This document shows, in pieces, positions 36,563-44,577 of a stretch of 64,000 nt of DNA (its first letter is position 1; each line of letters begins with the position of its first letter). The notes beneath the pieces are model-generated. The model ran no database searches, was not told the origin of the DNA, and saw only the letters and a program-made list of their open reading frames with translations. This stretch comes from Ponticaulis koreensis DSM 19734 (GTDB lineage Bacteria; Pseudomonadota; Alphaproteobacteria; Caulobacterales; Hyphomonadaceae). Location: contig NZ_ATVJ01000003.1 of NCBI RefSeq assembly GCF_000420665.1, positions 310,001 through 374,000 on the forward strand. Direction: 5' to 3'. The position numbers and the translations under genes were made by a program.

Positions 36563-37196
36563 TCGCGATATCACGCGTCTGACGCTCTACGGGGATTCAA
36601 TCTCCGGCAACTGTATGAAGACCAAATGGGTCGCAGAGTTGCTCGAGCTTGATTATGACTGGGTTGAGATGGACCTGATGGCGGGTGCCACGCAGACGGA
36701 AGATTTTCTGGCGCTGAACCCTGTTGGGCAGGTGCCGCTGGCGCGCTGGCCGGATGGCCGCGTTCTTCCGCAGTCAAACGCCATTATGCTGTATCTGGCA
36801 GAACAGGCTGAAAGCGATCTGGTGCCGAGCGACTCGTTTACCAAAGCGCAGATGATGAGCTGGCTCTTCTGGGAGCAGTACAGCCATGAACCTGCGATCG
36901 CCGTACGCCGTTTTCAGAAGCTCTACCTGAAGAAATCTGATGACGAGATCGAGCCGTCTCTGATGGCCAAAGGGCGTCGCGCACTCGGCGTTATGGAACT
37001 TCAACTGACACGCACCGACTGGATCGTCGGTGATACCTTCACCCTCGCGGATATCGCGCTCGTCGCGTATACTCGTCTGGCACACGAAGGCGGATTTGAT
37101 CTGAGCGAGTTTCCGTCGGTTGAACGTTGGGTCAGCCGTACCGAGGCAGAGCTCGGCATTCCGCATGCCATGCCGAAGGAGGGGCACGCGTTATGA
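36555..37196 (+). CDS. Glutathione S-transferase family protein
   Basis: 213 aa. N-terminal thioredoxin-like GSH-binding domain (LYGDSISGNCMKTKWVAELLELDYDWVEMDLM, with LNPVGQVPLARWPDGRVLPQSNAIMLYLAE carrying the cis-Pro and QSNA glutathione contact), and an all-helical C-terminal domain containing DWIVGDTFTLADIALVAY. It overlaps DUF2849 by 8 bases and the next gene by ATGA. A GST is not a usual member of this operon. Confidence 0.92.
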   Translation: MPDRDITRLTLYGDSISGNCMKTKWVAELLELDYDWVEMDLMAGATQTEDFLALNPVGQVPLARWPDGRVLPQSNAIMLYLAEQAESDLVPSDSFTKAQMMSWLFWEQYSHEPAIAVRRFQKLYLKKSDDEIEPSLMAKGRRALGVMELQLTRTDWIVGDTFTLADIALVAYTRLAHEGGFDLSEFPSVERWVSRTEAELGIPHAMPKEGHAL

Positions 37197-37549
37197 CGAA
37201 CGTCGAGAATTCCATCAATTATATCGAGTTTCCAATGACTGACCCTGAAGCGGTCATCATGTTCTACGAGACCGTTTTCGGCTGGACGTTCCAGCGATGG
37301 GGCGACGACTATATCAGCTTCAACGGCGCGGAAGTCGAAGGCGGTTTCAACCGTCAGGCTGACGTAAACACCGGTCGCTCTGGCGCTCTGGTAATCCTCT
37401 ATACAAACAATCTTGAGAAGAAACTGGACCAGATCAAAGTGGCTGGCGGCACAATCGTGGAAGACATTTACGCCTTCCCGGGCGGGCGCCGTTTCCACTT
37501 CGCAGATCCGTCGGGCAATGAGCTCGCGGTCTGGTCCGAAAAAGGGTAA
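37193..37549 (+). CDS. VOC-family protein
   Basis: 118 aa. Single VOC domain: INYIEFPMTDPEAVIMFYETVFGW is the first beta-alpha unit and RRFHFADPSGNELAVW the last strand with the metal-site-like Glu. It overlaps the GST gene by ATGA and is 3 bases from cysI. Pairing of GST and VOC proteins occurs in detoxification settings; here both are embedded in the sulfite reductase operon. Confidence 0.9.
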   Translation: MTNVENSINYIEFPMTDPEAVIMFYETVFGWTFQRWGDDYISFNGAEVEGGFNRQADVNTGRSGALVILYTNNLEKKLDQIKVAGGTIVEDIYAFPGGRRFHFADPSGNELAVWSEKG

Positions 37550-37552
37550 TCC

Positions 37553-39214
37553 ATGTATCGGTATGACGAATTTGACGCTCAGATCGTTCGTGAGCGTGCG
37601 GCGCAGTTTCGCGGGCAGGTCGAACGTCGTCTGAGCGGCGATATCACTGAAGACCAGTTCAAGCCTCTGCGCCTGATGAATGGCGTATATCTGCAGCTTC
37701 ACGCTTACATGCTGCGTATCGCTATTCCGTACGGCACGCTGCGTGGCGAACAGATGCGTAAGTTCGCGCACATCGCGCGTAAATATGACAAAGGTTATGG
37801 TCACTGGACCACGCGTCAGAACATCCAGTTCAACTGGGTGGCGCTGAAGGATATTCCGGACGTTCTGGACGAGCTGGCGGAAGTCGAGATGCACGCCATC
37901 CAGACCTCTGGTAACTGCATCCGTAACACGACATCAGACCAATTTGCCGGTGCTACGGCTGAAGAGATTGAAGATCCGCGTCCATGGTGTGAGATCATCC
38001 GTCAATGGTCCACCTTCCACCCGGAATTCTCCTTCCTGCCGCGTAAATTCAAGATCGCTGTTACTGCGGCTGAAAACGACCGCGCGGCCATCCGTGTTCA
38101 CGACATTGGCCTTCACATGCGCCGCAATGATGCGGGTGAAACCGGCTTTGAAGTGATCGTCGGTGGCGGGCAGGGGCGTACGCCTCATGTTGGCGTGACG
38201 ATCAAGCCGTTCGTCGCAAAAGATCAGCTGCTTGATTATCTGGAAGCCGTTATGCGCGTGTATAACCGTTTTGGCCGCCGCGATAACAAGTATAAGGCGC
38301 GTATCAAAATCCTCGTCAGCGAAACCGGTGCAGAAGAGTTCACGCGTCTGGTGGACGAAGAGTTCGAAGCCCAGCGCGACGCCGAAAAAATCGTTCTGCC
38401 GCAGGCTGAAGTCGATCGCATCACGCAATATTTTGCGCCGCCAGCGTTCGAAGACCTGCCAGACACATCTGACGTGCTGGAAGCGGCGAAAGCCAAAGAC
38501 GACGCGTTCGCCCGCTGGGTGCGCGTGAATGTGCGTCCTCACAAACAGGCTGGCTACGGCATTGTGACCATCAGCTGTAAGCCGATCGGTGCGCCTCCAG
38601 GAGACGTGACGGATACGCAGATGGACGTGACGGCTGATCTCGCAGAGCGTTACAGCCTCGATGAAATCCGCATCACGCACGAACAGAATATGGTTTTGCC
38701 TCACGTGAAGCTGGATGATCTGTTCGACCTCTATCAGGAGCTCGACAGCGCAGGTCTTGCGACCGCCAATTATGAGCTGATTTCAGACATTATCTGCTGC
38801 CCGGGTCTCGATTATTGTAACCTTGCGAACGCGCGTTCCATTCCGGTTGCTCAGGACCTGCAAAACACATTCGCAGACCTTGAACGTCAGGATGATATTG
38901 GCGAACTGAAGATCAAGATTTCAGGCTGCATCAACGCCTGTGGTCACCACCATGTCGGCCATATCGGCATTCTGGGCGTCGACCGTAAAGGCGAGGAATT
39001 CTACCAGATCACCTTTGGGGGCCGCGCGGACGAGAAGGCCGCCATCGGCCAGATCGCCGGTCCCGGCCTTCGCGCCGAAGACGTGCCATCTGCGCTGGAG
39101 CGTGTGATCGAGACATATCGCGAGGTTCGTAGCTCTAAAGACGAACGCTTCATCGACGCGCTGGAGCGTGTTGGCCATGACCCATTCAAGGAGGCGCTCT
39201 ATGCCGCTGGTTAA
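37553..39214 (+). CDS. cysI: Sulfite reductase haemoprotein subunit
   Basis: 553 aa. Siroheme- and 4Fe-4S-binding nitrite/sulfite reductase. The N-terminal parachute region has LRLMNGVYLQLHAYMLRIAIPYGTL and HWTTRQNIQFNWV; the cluster and siroheme ligands are CCPGLDYC and SGCINACGHHH (four Cys in C-x5-C / C-x3-C style). Siroheme is supplied by cysG upstream. It reduces sulfite to sulfide for cysteine synthesis. Electron donor is probably ferredoxin (fpr) or an unlinked flavoprotein, since cysJ is absent here. Confidence 0.95.
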   Translation: MYRYDEFDAQIVRERAAQFRGQVERRLSGDITEDQFKPLRLMNGVYLQLHAYMLRIAIPYGTLRGEQMRKFAHIARKYDKGYGHWTTRQNIQFNWVALKDIPDVLDELAEVEMHAIQTSGNCIRNTTSDQFAGATAEEIEDPRPWCEIIRQWSTFHPEFSFLPRKFKIAVTAAENDRAAIRVHDIGLHMRRNDAGETGFEVIVGGGQGRTPHVGVTIKPFVAKDQLLDYLEAVMRVYNRFGRRDNKYKARIKILVSETGAEEFTRLVDEEFEAQRDAEKIVLPQAEVDRITQYFAPPAFEDLPDTSDVLEAAKAKDDAFARWVRVNVRPHKQAGYGIVTISCKPIGAPPGDVTDTQMDVTADLAERYSLDEIRITHEQNMVLPHVKLDDLFDLYQELDSAGLATANYELISDIICCPGLDYCNLANARSIPVAQDLQNTFADLERQDDIGELKIKISGCINACGHHHVGHIGILGVDRKGEEFYQITFGGRADEKAAIGQIAGPGLRAEDVPSALERVIETYREVRSSKDERFIDALERVGHDPFKEALYAAG

Positions 39215-39644
39215 AAATGGCGAAGTGACCGCCAATCCACACGGTGAAGTTCTGACACTGGAGCCGTTTCTCGAAATTGCTGCGGCTGATCCGAAAGATG
39301 CTGTAATCGTTCGCCTGATGCCGGATGATTGCCCGCTGCAGCTTGAGCCGTTCATTGAGCAGCTCGAAGTGGTCGAGATCAGCTTCCCGCGTTACGCGGA
39401 CGGTCGCGGCTACAGTCAGGCACAGCTTCTTCGCCGCCGTCTCGGCTATAAGGGTGAAATCCGCGCGGTTGGCGATGTGCTGCGTGACCAGCTTCTCTTC
39501 ATGCTGCGTTCGGGCTTTGATGCTTTCGAACTTGGCCGTGAAGATGCGGCTCAGGCATTTGCCGCGGCGTCCAGAGAATACAGCCATTTCTACCAGCCGG
39601 CTGCGGACGGCGAGTCGGGTGTATTTGCACGCCGACACAGCTGA
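39201..39644 (+). CDS. DUF934 protein of the sulfite reduction operon
   Basis: 147 aa. Starts inside the end of cysI (overlap 14 bases). The family pattern is QLEVVEISFPRYADGRGYSQAQLLRRRLGYKGEIRAVGDVLRDQLLFMLRSGFDAFEL, a DUF934 hallmark, commonly next to cysI or cysH in proteobacteria. It is needed for sulfite reduction in some organisms. Last gene of the operon; no cysH follows. Confidence 0.9.
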   Translation: MPLVKNGEVTANPHGEVLTLEPFLEIAAADPKDAVIVRLMPDDCPLQLEPFIEQLEVVEISFPRYADGRGYSQAQLLRRRLGYKGEIRAVGDVLRDQLLFMLRSGFDAFELGREDAAQAFAAASREYSHFYQPAADGESGVFARRHS

Positions 39645-39669
39645 TAATTTGCACGTATTCAAACACGAT

Positions 39670-39699
39670 AAAGGGAGCTCCGCGTGGGCTCCCTTTTTT
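39670..39699 (+). terminator. Intrinsic terminator of the cys operon
   Basis: AAAGGGAGC/GCTCCCTTT (9-base stem, 9-base loop) with a T-run of six, 25 bases after the DUF934 stop. Confidence 0.9.
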
Positions 39700-39848
39700 G
39701 TGACCGGCATCTCCGCAAGACGTGATTTTAGCTCACGTAAGCGGGAGTAAATGTCAATTAAATCAAACGCCTATTTGGTTTGTCTGTGACTGGTTCTTTC
39801 CGTTTATCTGAAGGGCGCAAACGCGTTTCTTCTTGGAAAGGACACATT

Positions 39849-40523
39849 ATGGACAACCGCAAAATTCTGCTCTCGCTCGCTCTTCTTGGCGGCGTCGCTT
39901 CAACTTCTATCGCTCACGCTGAAACCGGCTGGTACGTACTTGGTGGTGTAAACTCGACAACAGTCGACCAGTTCAACTCCCGCAACACAGGCACGTCTGA
40001 CCCGAACCAGGGACCGGTTGGTGGCCCGAGCATCTCAGTCACCGATTCAGACACAGGCGTCAGCGCTTTCATCGCAGGTGGTTATCAGTATGACTTCTCA
40101 CCTGATTTCTACGGCGCGGTAGAAGTTTTCTACTCAGATGAGCAGGCTGAAACACAGACGTTCAACAGCGTGAAAATTACCGACATCGAACTCGATGCCT
40201 CTTACGGTATCGACTTCAAATTCGGTCACAACGTAACGGACCGTCTGGCGATCTACGGTCTTCTGGGTGTCACTCAGTTCGATTTCGACGGTCAGGCGTC
40301 TTATACGTTCGCACCGCCGGTTGATGACCTCTCAGACGAAGAAGTTGCCTTCGTTTACGGTGGAGGCCTGGAAATCAGCTTCGACGATCACTGGTCTACT
40401 ATTGCCGAATTCCGCCTCTCTAACGACGTCGAGTTCGACACACCTGTCGACCGAGGCGGCGTTCAGTCCGAAGACGAATTTGACTTCGCTGTCATCCGTA
40501 CCGGTCTGAAATACCGCTTCTAA
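39849..40523 (+). CDS. Outer membrane beta-barrel protein
   Basis: 224 aa. Signal peptide ending AHA before ETGWYVLGG. The mature protein alternates hydrophobic and polar residues in amphipathic strands (SAFIAGGYQYDFSPDFYGAVEVFYS) and ends KYRF with a C-terminal aromatic residue, the usual sign for outer membrane barrel assembly. This is an OmpA/OmpW-sized small barrel. AAAGGA lies seven bases before the ATG at 39849. Role unknown; single gene. Confidence 0.88.
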   Translation: MDNRKILLSLALLGGVASTSIAHAETGWYVLGGVNSTTVDQFNSRNTGTSDPNQGPVGGPSISVTDSDTGVSAFIAGGYQYDFSPDFYGAVEVFYSDEQAETQTFNSVKITDIELDASYGIDFKFGHNVTDRLAIYGLLGVTQFDFDGQASYTFAPPVDDLSDEEVAFVYGGGLEISFDDHWSTIAEFRLSNDVEFDTPVDRGGVQSEDEFDFAVIRTGLKYRF

Positions 40524-40613
40524 TTTCGCGCGATCCGCCTTCGTGCGGGCCCCTGTCCCCGGTCGAAACAGCTGTTATAGTGGCAGACTGTAGCGACTGG
40601 GGAAGGTTGCCAG

Positions 40614-41285
40614 ATGATTTGGTGGATAGTTCCGGCGGCAGTCGGCTTTTTCGGACTTGTGGTCACGCTGGCCGGTTTTGCCCGCATGGGTAAGCGTAAA
40701 GCCATGTCAGGCGGGGTGCGCTTCATTGGCGGCATTCTTGTGCTATCTGCAGCAGCGCTGCTCACCATGGTCGGCATTAATCTGCAAACCTATTCCCGTC
40801 TCAATCAGGAGCGCCACGTCGCTGATATCGAGCTTCAGCGTGTCGACGATCAGCATTTTCGCGCCGAGGTGACGCTAGACGGTGAAACGACACCGACGGA
40901 CTATGTGATCCGAGGCGATGAAGTGCTCTTTGAGGCGCGCATCATCAAATGGACGCCGTGGGCAAATGTGATCGGCTATGATGCGATCTATAAGCTGGAC
41001 CGTATGTCCGGCCGCTATACCTCCATCCAAGACGAACGGACCGGCGAGCGCACGCTTTATGCGTTGCAGAATGATCCGGGTGTCAGCGCGTTCAACCTCA
41101 TCAACGAACATGGCAAATGGCAGAACACAGTCGACGCTTATTATGGGTCTGGCACATATGTGCCGATGATCGACGGCGCGCGATATGAAATCCGCATCAC
41201 GCAAAGCGGCCTCATCGCCCGTGCTTTGAATGAAAGCGCGGAAGACGGTCTGCGACGTTGGGCGTCGCCCACGCGCGGCGAATAG
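40614..41285 (+). CDS. Membrane-anchored protein of unknown function
   Basis: 223 aa. Two N-terminal hydrophobic segments (WWIVPAAVGFFGLVVTLAGFA and RFIGGILVLSAAALLTMVGI), then a soluble domain with GEYVIRGDEVLFEARIIKWTPWANVIGYDAIYKLDRMSGRY, resembling a group of proteins vaguely called cation/multidrug efflux pumps in databases. That name is not supported by the fold. First gene of a six-gene operon (gaps of 11, overlap, 26, overlap and 14 bases). Confidence 0.7.
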   Translation: MIWWIVPAAVGFFGLVVTLAGFARMGKRKAMSGGVRFIGGILVLSAAALLTMVGINLQTYSRLNQERHVADIELQRVDDQHFRAEVTLDGETTPTDYVIRGDEVLFEARIIKWTPWANVIGYDAIYKLDRMSGRYTSIQDERTGERTLYALQNDPGVSAFNLINEHGKWQNTVDAYYGSGTYVPMIDGARYEIRITQSGLIARALNESAEDGLRRWASPTRGE

Positions 41286-41296
41286 GGAGAGCGACT

Positions 41297-41920
41297 ATGG
41301 GATTTTACAGCTGTTACATTCTGCCGCCGCTGATTGATTGTGCCTGCTCGACAAAACCGATCATGAAACAGCGGGAAAAAGTGGTGCCTCATGCTGAAGG
41401 CCGCGTGCTGGAAGTTGGCTGTGGCAGCGGCACGAATTTCGGCCTGTATGATAGCTCTAACGTCTCTCAGGTTTTCGCGCTCGAACCAGACGCGCAAATG
41501 ATCAAAAAGGCTCAGAAGCGCGCGGACGCTGCGGAAGGGCTGAACATCGAATTCATGGAAGCGGGCGGCGAGGCTGTGCCGCTGGACGACAACTCCGTCG
41601 ATACGGTCGTCTTCACTTTCACCATGTGCACTATTCCGCCGATTGATGCGGCGCTCGCCGAAGCCCGACGGGTTTTGAAGCCCGGCGGAAAGCTGCTCTA
41701 TTCGGAACATGGCGGTGCACCGGATGAAGGCATTCTTAAATGGCAGAGACGCCTTGAGCCCATTCAGAAAACGCTCGCTGGTGGTTGCCATCTGACGCGC
41801 GTGCCGCCGCGCATGCTCGAGCATAACGGTTTCACCGTTACAGATGGCGAGACGATGTATCTTCCGAGTACGCCGAAAGTGCTGGGCTTTGCGTATTGGG
41901 GGCAGGCTGTCGTCAGTTGA
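41297..41920 (+). CDS. Class I SAM-dependent methyltransferase (METTL7/TMT1-like)
   Basis: 207 aa. SAM-binding motif I VLEVGCGSGTNFGLY, acidic loop FALEPDAQMIKKA, motif VDTVVFTFTMCTIPP and RVLKPGGKLLYSEH. The order of motifs and the CTI-P-P / EH sequence recall the thiol methyltransferase group METTL7 (TMT1). The substrate is therefore likely a small molecule, though this is family inference. N-terminal residues before motif I contain two Cys. It overlaps the DUF3445 gene by one base. Confidence 0.85.
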   Translation: MGFYSCYILPPLIDCACSTKPIMKQREKVVPHAEGRVLEVGCGSGTNFGLYDSSNVSQVFALEPDAQMIKKAQKRADAAEGLNIEFMEAGGEAVPLDDNSVDTVVFTFTMCTIPPIDAALAEARRVLKPGGKLLYSEHGGAPDEGILKWQRRLEPIQKTLAGGCHLTRVPPRMLEHNGFTVTDGETMYLPSTPKVLGFAYWGQAVVS

Positions 41921-42753
41921 TGGGTATGCTTCGAACGCCACATTATCTGCCGTTTCTCGATGGTCCGGCGATCATGGCGCCCAAGCTCAGACCGATTGAC
42001 GAGGGCGCGTGGCTGACGCCGGATACCGAGGCGGAGGTATGGCTTGAGGAAAAGCACCGATTGATGGTCGCTCAGCGAGATCAGGTGTTTGCGCGGGCCG
42101 GAGACTGGCCAATCGACGCTGCTGAAGAGGCGGCAGGCTTGGTGCTGAGCACACAATCATCAGCTCCTCTTGAAAACGCGGTTTTCACGCCAATCGAACG
42201 CGCGGCTTCAACTGTCAGCGATGATTTATGCGTGATGGTGCCGCGCGACGGTCAGTTTGTGCTTGGTGCCGCCAGCCTCTGCGCGCCGACATTCTGGTCA
42301 CTTGCCGAGAACATCGCAAAGCCTTTGTCAGGGCTGCATTCGCTATTGCCACAGGGCGGAACCGAACTTTCATCGCGGATCAACCGGATATTTTCGGGCC
42401 TGCAGGCCGGACCAGTGCTGGAACGGTTCAACTGGACCGTCCAGCTGGGCGGTGAACGGTTTACGCCGTCGTCAGAGCCTATGAAGCGCGCGCTCGCTGA
42501 ACTGAATGAGAAAGACACCGCAAGCGATTTGTTTCTGCGCGTTGAACGTCAGACCATCCGTAAATTGCCTGAAACGGGCGCAGTGCTGTTCACCATCCGC
42601 ATCTGCGTGGACCCTCTCGCGCCAATTCTGGCGGATGGTCAGACGAAAGAGCAGTTCGCGCAGGCCTGGCGATCTACAGAAGAGGATGTCGCCGCCTACA
42701 AAGGCTGGTCTCACTATCAGCATGCTATTGATTGGCTGCTAGCCTCGGCATAG
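41920..42753 (+). CDS. DUF3445 haem-dependent oxidative N-demethylase-like protein
   Basis: 277 aa. The N-terminal HYLPFLDGPAIMAPKLRPIDEGAWL, the EKHRLMVAQRDQVFA segment and LCVMVPRDGQFVLGAASLCAPTFW are the DUF3445 pattern. Characterised relatives are haem enzymes that oxidatively remove methyl groups from dimethylamine. The neighbouring gene encodes a methyltransferase, which makes a shared substrate plausible. C-terminal part holds RQTIRKLPETGAVLFTIRICVDPLAPIL. Confidence 0.85.
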   Translation: MGMLRTPHYLPFLDGPAIMAPKLRPIDEGAWLTPDTEAEVWLEEKHRLMVAQRDQVFARAGDWPIDAAEEAAGLVLSTQSSAPLENAVFTPIERAASTVSDDLCVMVPRDGQFVLGAASLCAPTFWSLAENIAKPLSGLHSLLPQGGTELSSRINRIFSGLQAGPVLERFNWTVQLGGERFTPSSEPMKRALAELNEKDTASDLFLRVERQTIRKLPETGAVLFTIRICVDPLAPILADGQTKEQFAQAWRSTEEDVAAYKGWSHYQHAIDWLLASA

Positions 42754-42779
42754 CTTCATCGCACGATGGGAGATGTGCC

Positions 42780-43199
42780 ATGGCATATTGGCTTTTCAAA
42801 TCCGAACCTTCTGCCTGGAGCTGGGACCAGCAGGTCGCAAAAGGCGATGAAGGTGAAGAATGGGGCGGTGTTCGCAATTATCAGGCGCGCAATTTCATGC
42901 GCGAGATGAAGATCGGCGATAAGGGCTTTTTCTATCACTCGCGTGAAGGGTTGGAAGTTGTCGGGATTGTAGAGGTTTGCGCCGAGGCACATCCTGACTC
43001 TACGACTGATGATGAACGCTGGGAGTGCGTCGATATTAAAGCTGTAGAGCCTGTTCCCACCCCTGTCTCTATGAAGGATATCAAAGCCAATCCGAAGCTT
43101 GAGGATATGGTTCTGGTGAAGAACTCACGTTTGTCAGTCCAGCCTGTTACGGAAGACGAATGGAACGAGGTTTGCCGGATGGGAGGCCTTAAATCATGA
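42780..43199 (+). CDS. EVE-domain protein
   Basis: 139 aa, an entire EVE domain: AYWLFKSEPSAWSWDQ, WGGVRNYQARNFMREMKIGDKGFFYHS, VGIVEVCAEAHPD, then WECVDIKAVEPV. EVE domains belong to the PUA-like/YTH group that binds modified nucleotides or RNA. Alone it has no catalytic site. It begins 26 bases after DUF3445 and overlaps the small membrane gene. Confidence 0.92.
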   Translation: MAYWLFKSEPSAWSWDQQVAKGDEGEEWGGVRNYQARNFMREMKIGDKGFFYHSREGLEVVGIVEVCAEAHPDSTTDDERWECVDIKAVEPVPTPVSMKDIKANPKLEDMVLVKNSRLSVQPVTEDEWNEVCRMGGLKS

Positions 43200-43384
43200 G
43201 CGAGACACCTGAGCGCAAGCCGGTTCGCAGCGCCGCGCAGGCTGCCGCGTTCATCCTGTTTGTGGTTGCTTTGGCTAACCTGATTTACGGCTCATATTTT
43301 GGCGGTGGTCTGCCTCTGATCGTGATGAGCATTATGGGCTTTGGCATGTCCTTCATCCTGTGGCGGATGAAGCCGAAGCAATAG
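43196..43384 (+). CDS. Small two-span membrane protein
   Basis: 62 aa. N-terminal polar MSETPERKPVRSAAQ, then two membrane helices (AAAFILFVVALANLIYGSYF and LIVMSIMGFGMSFILW) and RMKPKQ at the end, so both ends are cytosolic. It overlaps the EVE gene by ATGA, which strongly supports translation. No family recognised. Confidence 0.8.
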   Translation: MSETPERKPVRSAAQAAAFILFVVALANLIYGSYFGGGLPLIVMSIMGFGMSFILWRMKPKQ

Positions 43385-43398
43385 CGAGAGGCATAGCG

Positions 43399-43836
43399 AT
43401 GGAACGGCTGGAAACGGATGAGGCCTTTGAGGCGGCAACGAGTTTGCTTCTGAGTTTCGGGCTACCTGCTGACGACCTTCGCGACGAGCAGGTTAAGCTC
43501 TGGTGTGACTGTGAGGGCGATCAGCTGAACAGTTTGGCGGGACTGGAGATCTACAGTGATATTGCATTGCTGCGTTCGCTTGCGGTTCGGCCTGATTTGC
43601 AGGGGGCTGGGGAAGCGTCATCCTGCCTGAGGAAAATCGAAACAGAAGCAGAAGGGCACGGCGTGCGTGAGCTTTATCTGATGACAAACTCAGCTGAAAC
43701 CTTTTTTGCTAAACGCGGGTTTAGCGTGGTTACGCGTGATGAAGTGCCTGACGCCATCAGAGCGACATCGCAGTTTTCTTCGCTGTGTCCGGACAGTGCT
43801 ACGGTGATGCGGAAAAGTATCGGAGTTGATACTTAA
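43399..43836 (+). CDS. GNAT acetyltransferase (ArsN2-like)
   Basis: 145 aa. The acetyl-CoA motif region is IALLRSLAVRPDLQGAGEASSCLRKIETEAEGHGVRELYLMTNSAETFFAKRGFSVVTRDEVP, where YLMTN-AETFF and the GF-x-V ending match ArsN2-type acetyltransferases that accompany arsenic resistance genes. Here no arsenic gene is visible, and the usual Q-x-x-G-x-G/A loop reads QGAGEA, a small deviation. ATG at 43399 has AGAGG upstream. Last gene of the operon. Confidence 0.85.
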   Translation: MERLETDEAFEAATSLLLSFGLPADDLRDEQVKLWCDCEGDQLNSLAGLEIYSDIALLRSLAVRPDLQGAGEASSCLRKIETEAEGHGVRELYLMTNSAETFFAKRGFSVVTRDEVPDAIRATSQFSSLCPDSATVMRKSIGVDT

Positions 43837-43846
43837 TGGCACCCTG

Positions 43847-43885
43847 TTGACACCTTTAGGTATCAAAATGTATACCTCCGGTATC
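43847..43885 (+). promoter_or_regulatory. Strong promoter with overlapping inverted repeats
   Basis: -35 box TTGACA (43847-43852) and -10 box TATACC (43871-43876) with an 18-base spacer. AGGTAT at 43858-43863 and ATACCT at 43872-43877 form a perfect inverted repeat across the spacer and -10, and GGTATC recurs at 43880-43885. This is the architecture of a repressible, probably autoregulated promoter. Confidence 0.7.
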
Positions 43886-43900
43886 AAACGGAGATAAGCC

Positions 43901-44356
43901 ATGTCATTTCTGAAGCCAAGAAACGCAAGCGAAGCCGCCGACATTATCGCGAATGCAACCGGATGTGCGCTTGGTGGTGCTGCGATCATCTACGTCACGA
44001 AAGTTGCAGAAGACATGGTGCAGGCAGATCTGGCGGCGGTGCTGGATTATGTTCAGATTGCATGCGCAGCGACTTTGGTGCTCATCTATCTGCCGTTTAT
44101 GATCTCTATGAAATCGCGGTTTGGCGGCATTCGAGTAAATCCTTGGAAGTCTGAAAGCTTTCTCGCTGCGAGCATGCGCAAGGCTGCGTGGACAACGGTT
44201 GGTGTGCTGCTGATCTGCCTCACGCTTATGTCGACCATGGATAATCTGATCCTGTCGCGGATCACGTCAGAGCAGGCGGTGGACGTCACTCTCGCTGTAT
44301 TGTTTCTCAGCTTGTGTGCGTCATTCTTTATCTACTCGAATGATCGGGTTGTTTAA
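43901..44356 (+). CDS. Four-span membrane protein paired with an XRE regulator
   Basis: 151 aa with about four hydrophobic segments (CALGGAAIIYVTKV, VLDYVQIACAATLVLIYLPFMI, AWTTVGVLLICLTLMS, LAVLFLSLCASFFIY). GGAG sits seven bases before the ATG. It overlaps the downstream XRE gene by one base. Membrane proteins of this size next to small XRE regulators often form autoregulated pairs in which the membrane partner binds the regulator; the ligand is unknown. Confidence 0.75.
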   Translation: MSFLKPRNASEAADIIANATGCALGGAAIIYVTKVAEDMVQADLAAVLDYVQIACAATLVLIYLPFMISMKSRFGGIRVNPWKSESFLAASMRKAAWTTVGVLLICLTLMSTMDNLILSRITSEQAVDVTLAVLFLSLCASFFIYSNDRVV

Positions 44357-44577
44357 TGGGCGAAGCAATCGGGCCGCTGGAAAACCGTATTCGTGTTTTG
44401 AGGGCGGAAAAGAATATCAGTCAGAGTGAGTTGGCCGAGGCGATAGAGGTGTCGCGAAAAACGATCAGCACGATTGAAGTCGCACGATTCATTCCTTCGA
44501 CTGTGATCGCGCTTAAGTTGGCTCGCTATTTTGATATGCCAGTCGAAGAGATTTTCTCACTGACCGACTCGGCATGA
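44356..44577 (+). CDS. XRE/Cro-CI-type transcriptional regulator
   Basis: 73 aa, a bare helix-turn-helix domain: NRIRVLRAEKNISQSELAEAIEVSRKTISTIEVARFIPSTVIALKLARYFDMPVEEIF. Such short regulators (YozG type) usually act as dimers on inverted repeats. The only strong candidate site is the repeat over the promoter of this two-gene unit. The gene starts in the stop of the membrane protein gene and ends in a TGATCA shared with the convergent GmhB gene. Confidence 0.93.
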   Translation: MGEAIGPLENRIRVLRAEKNISQSELAEAIEVSRKTISTIEVARFIPSTVIALKLARYFDMPVEEIFSLTDSA

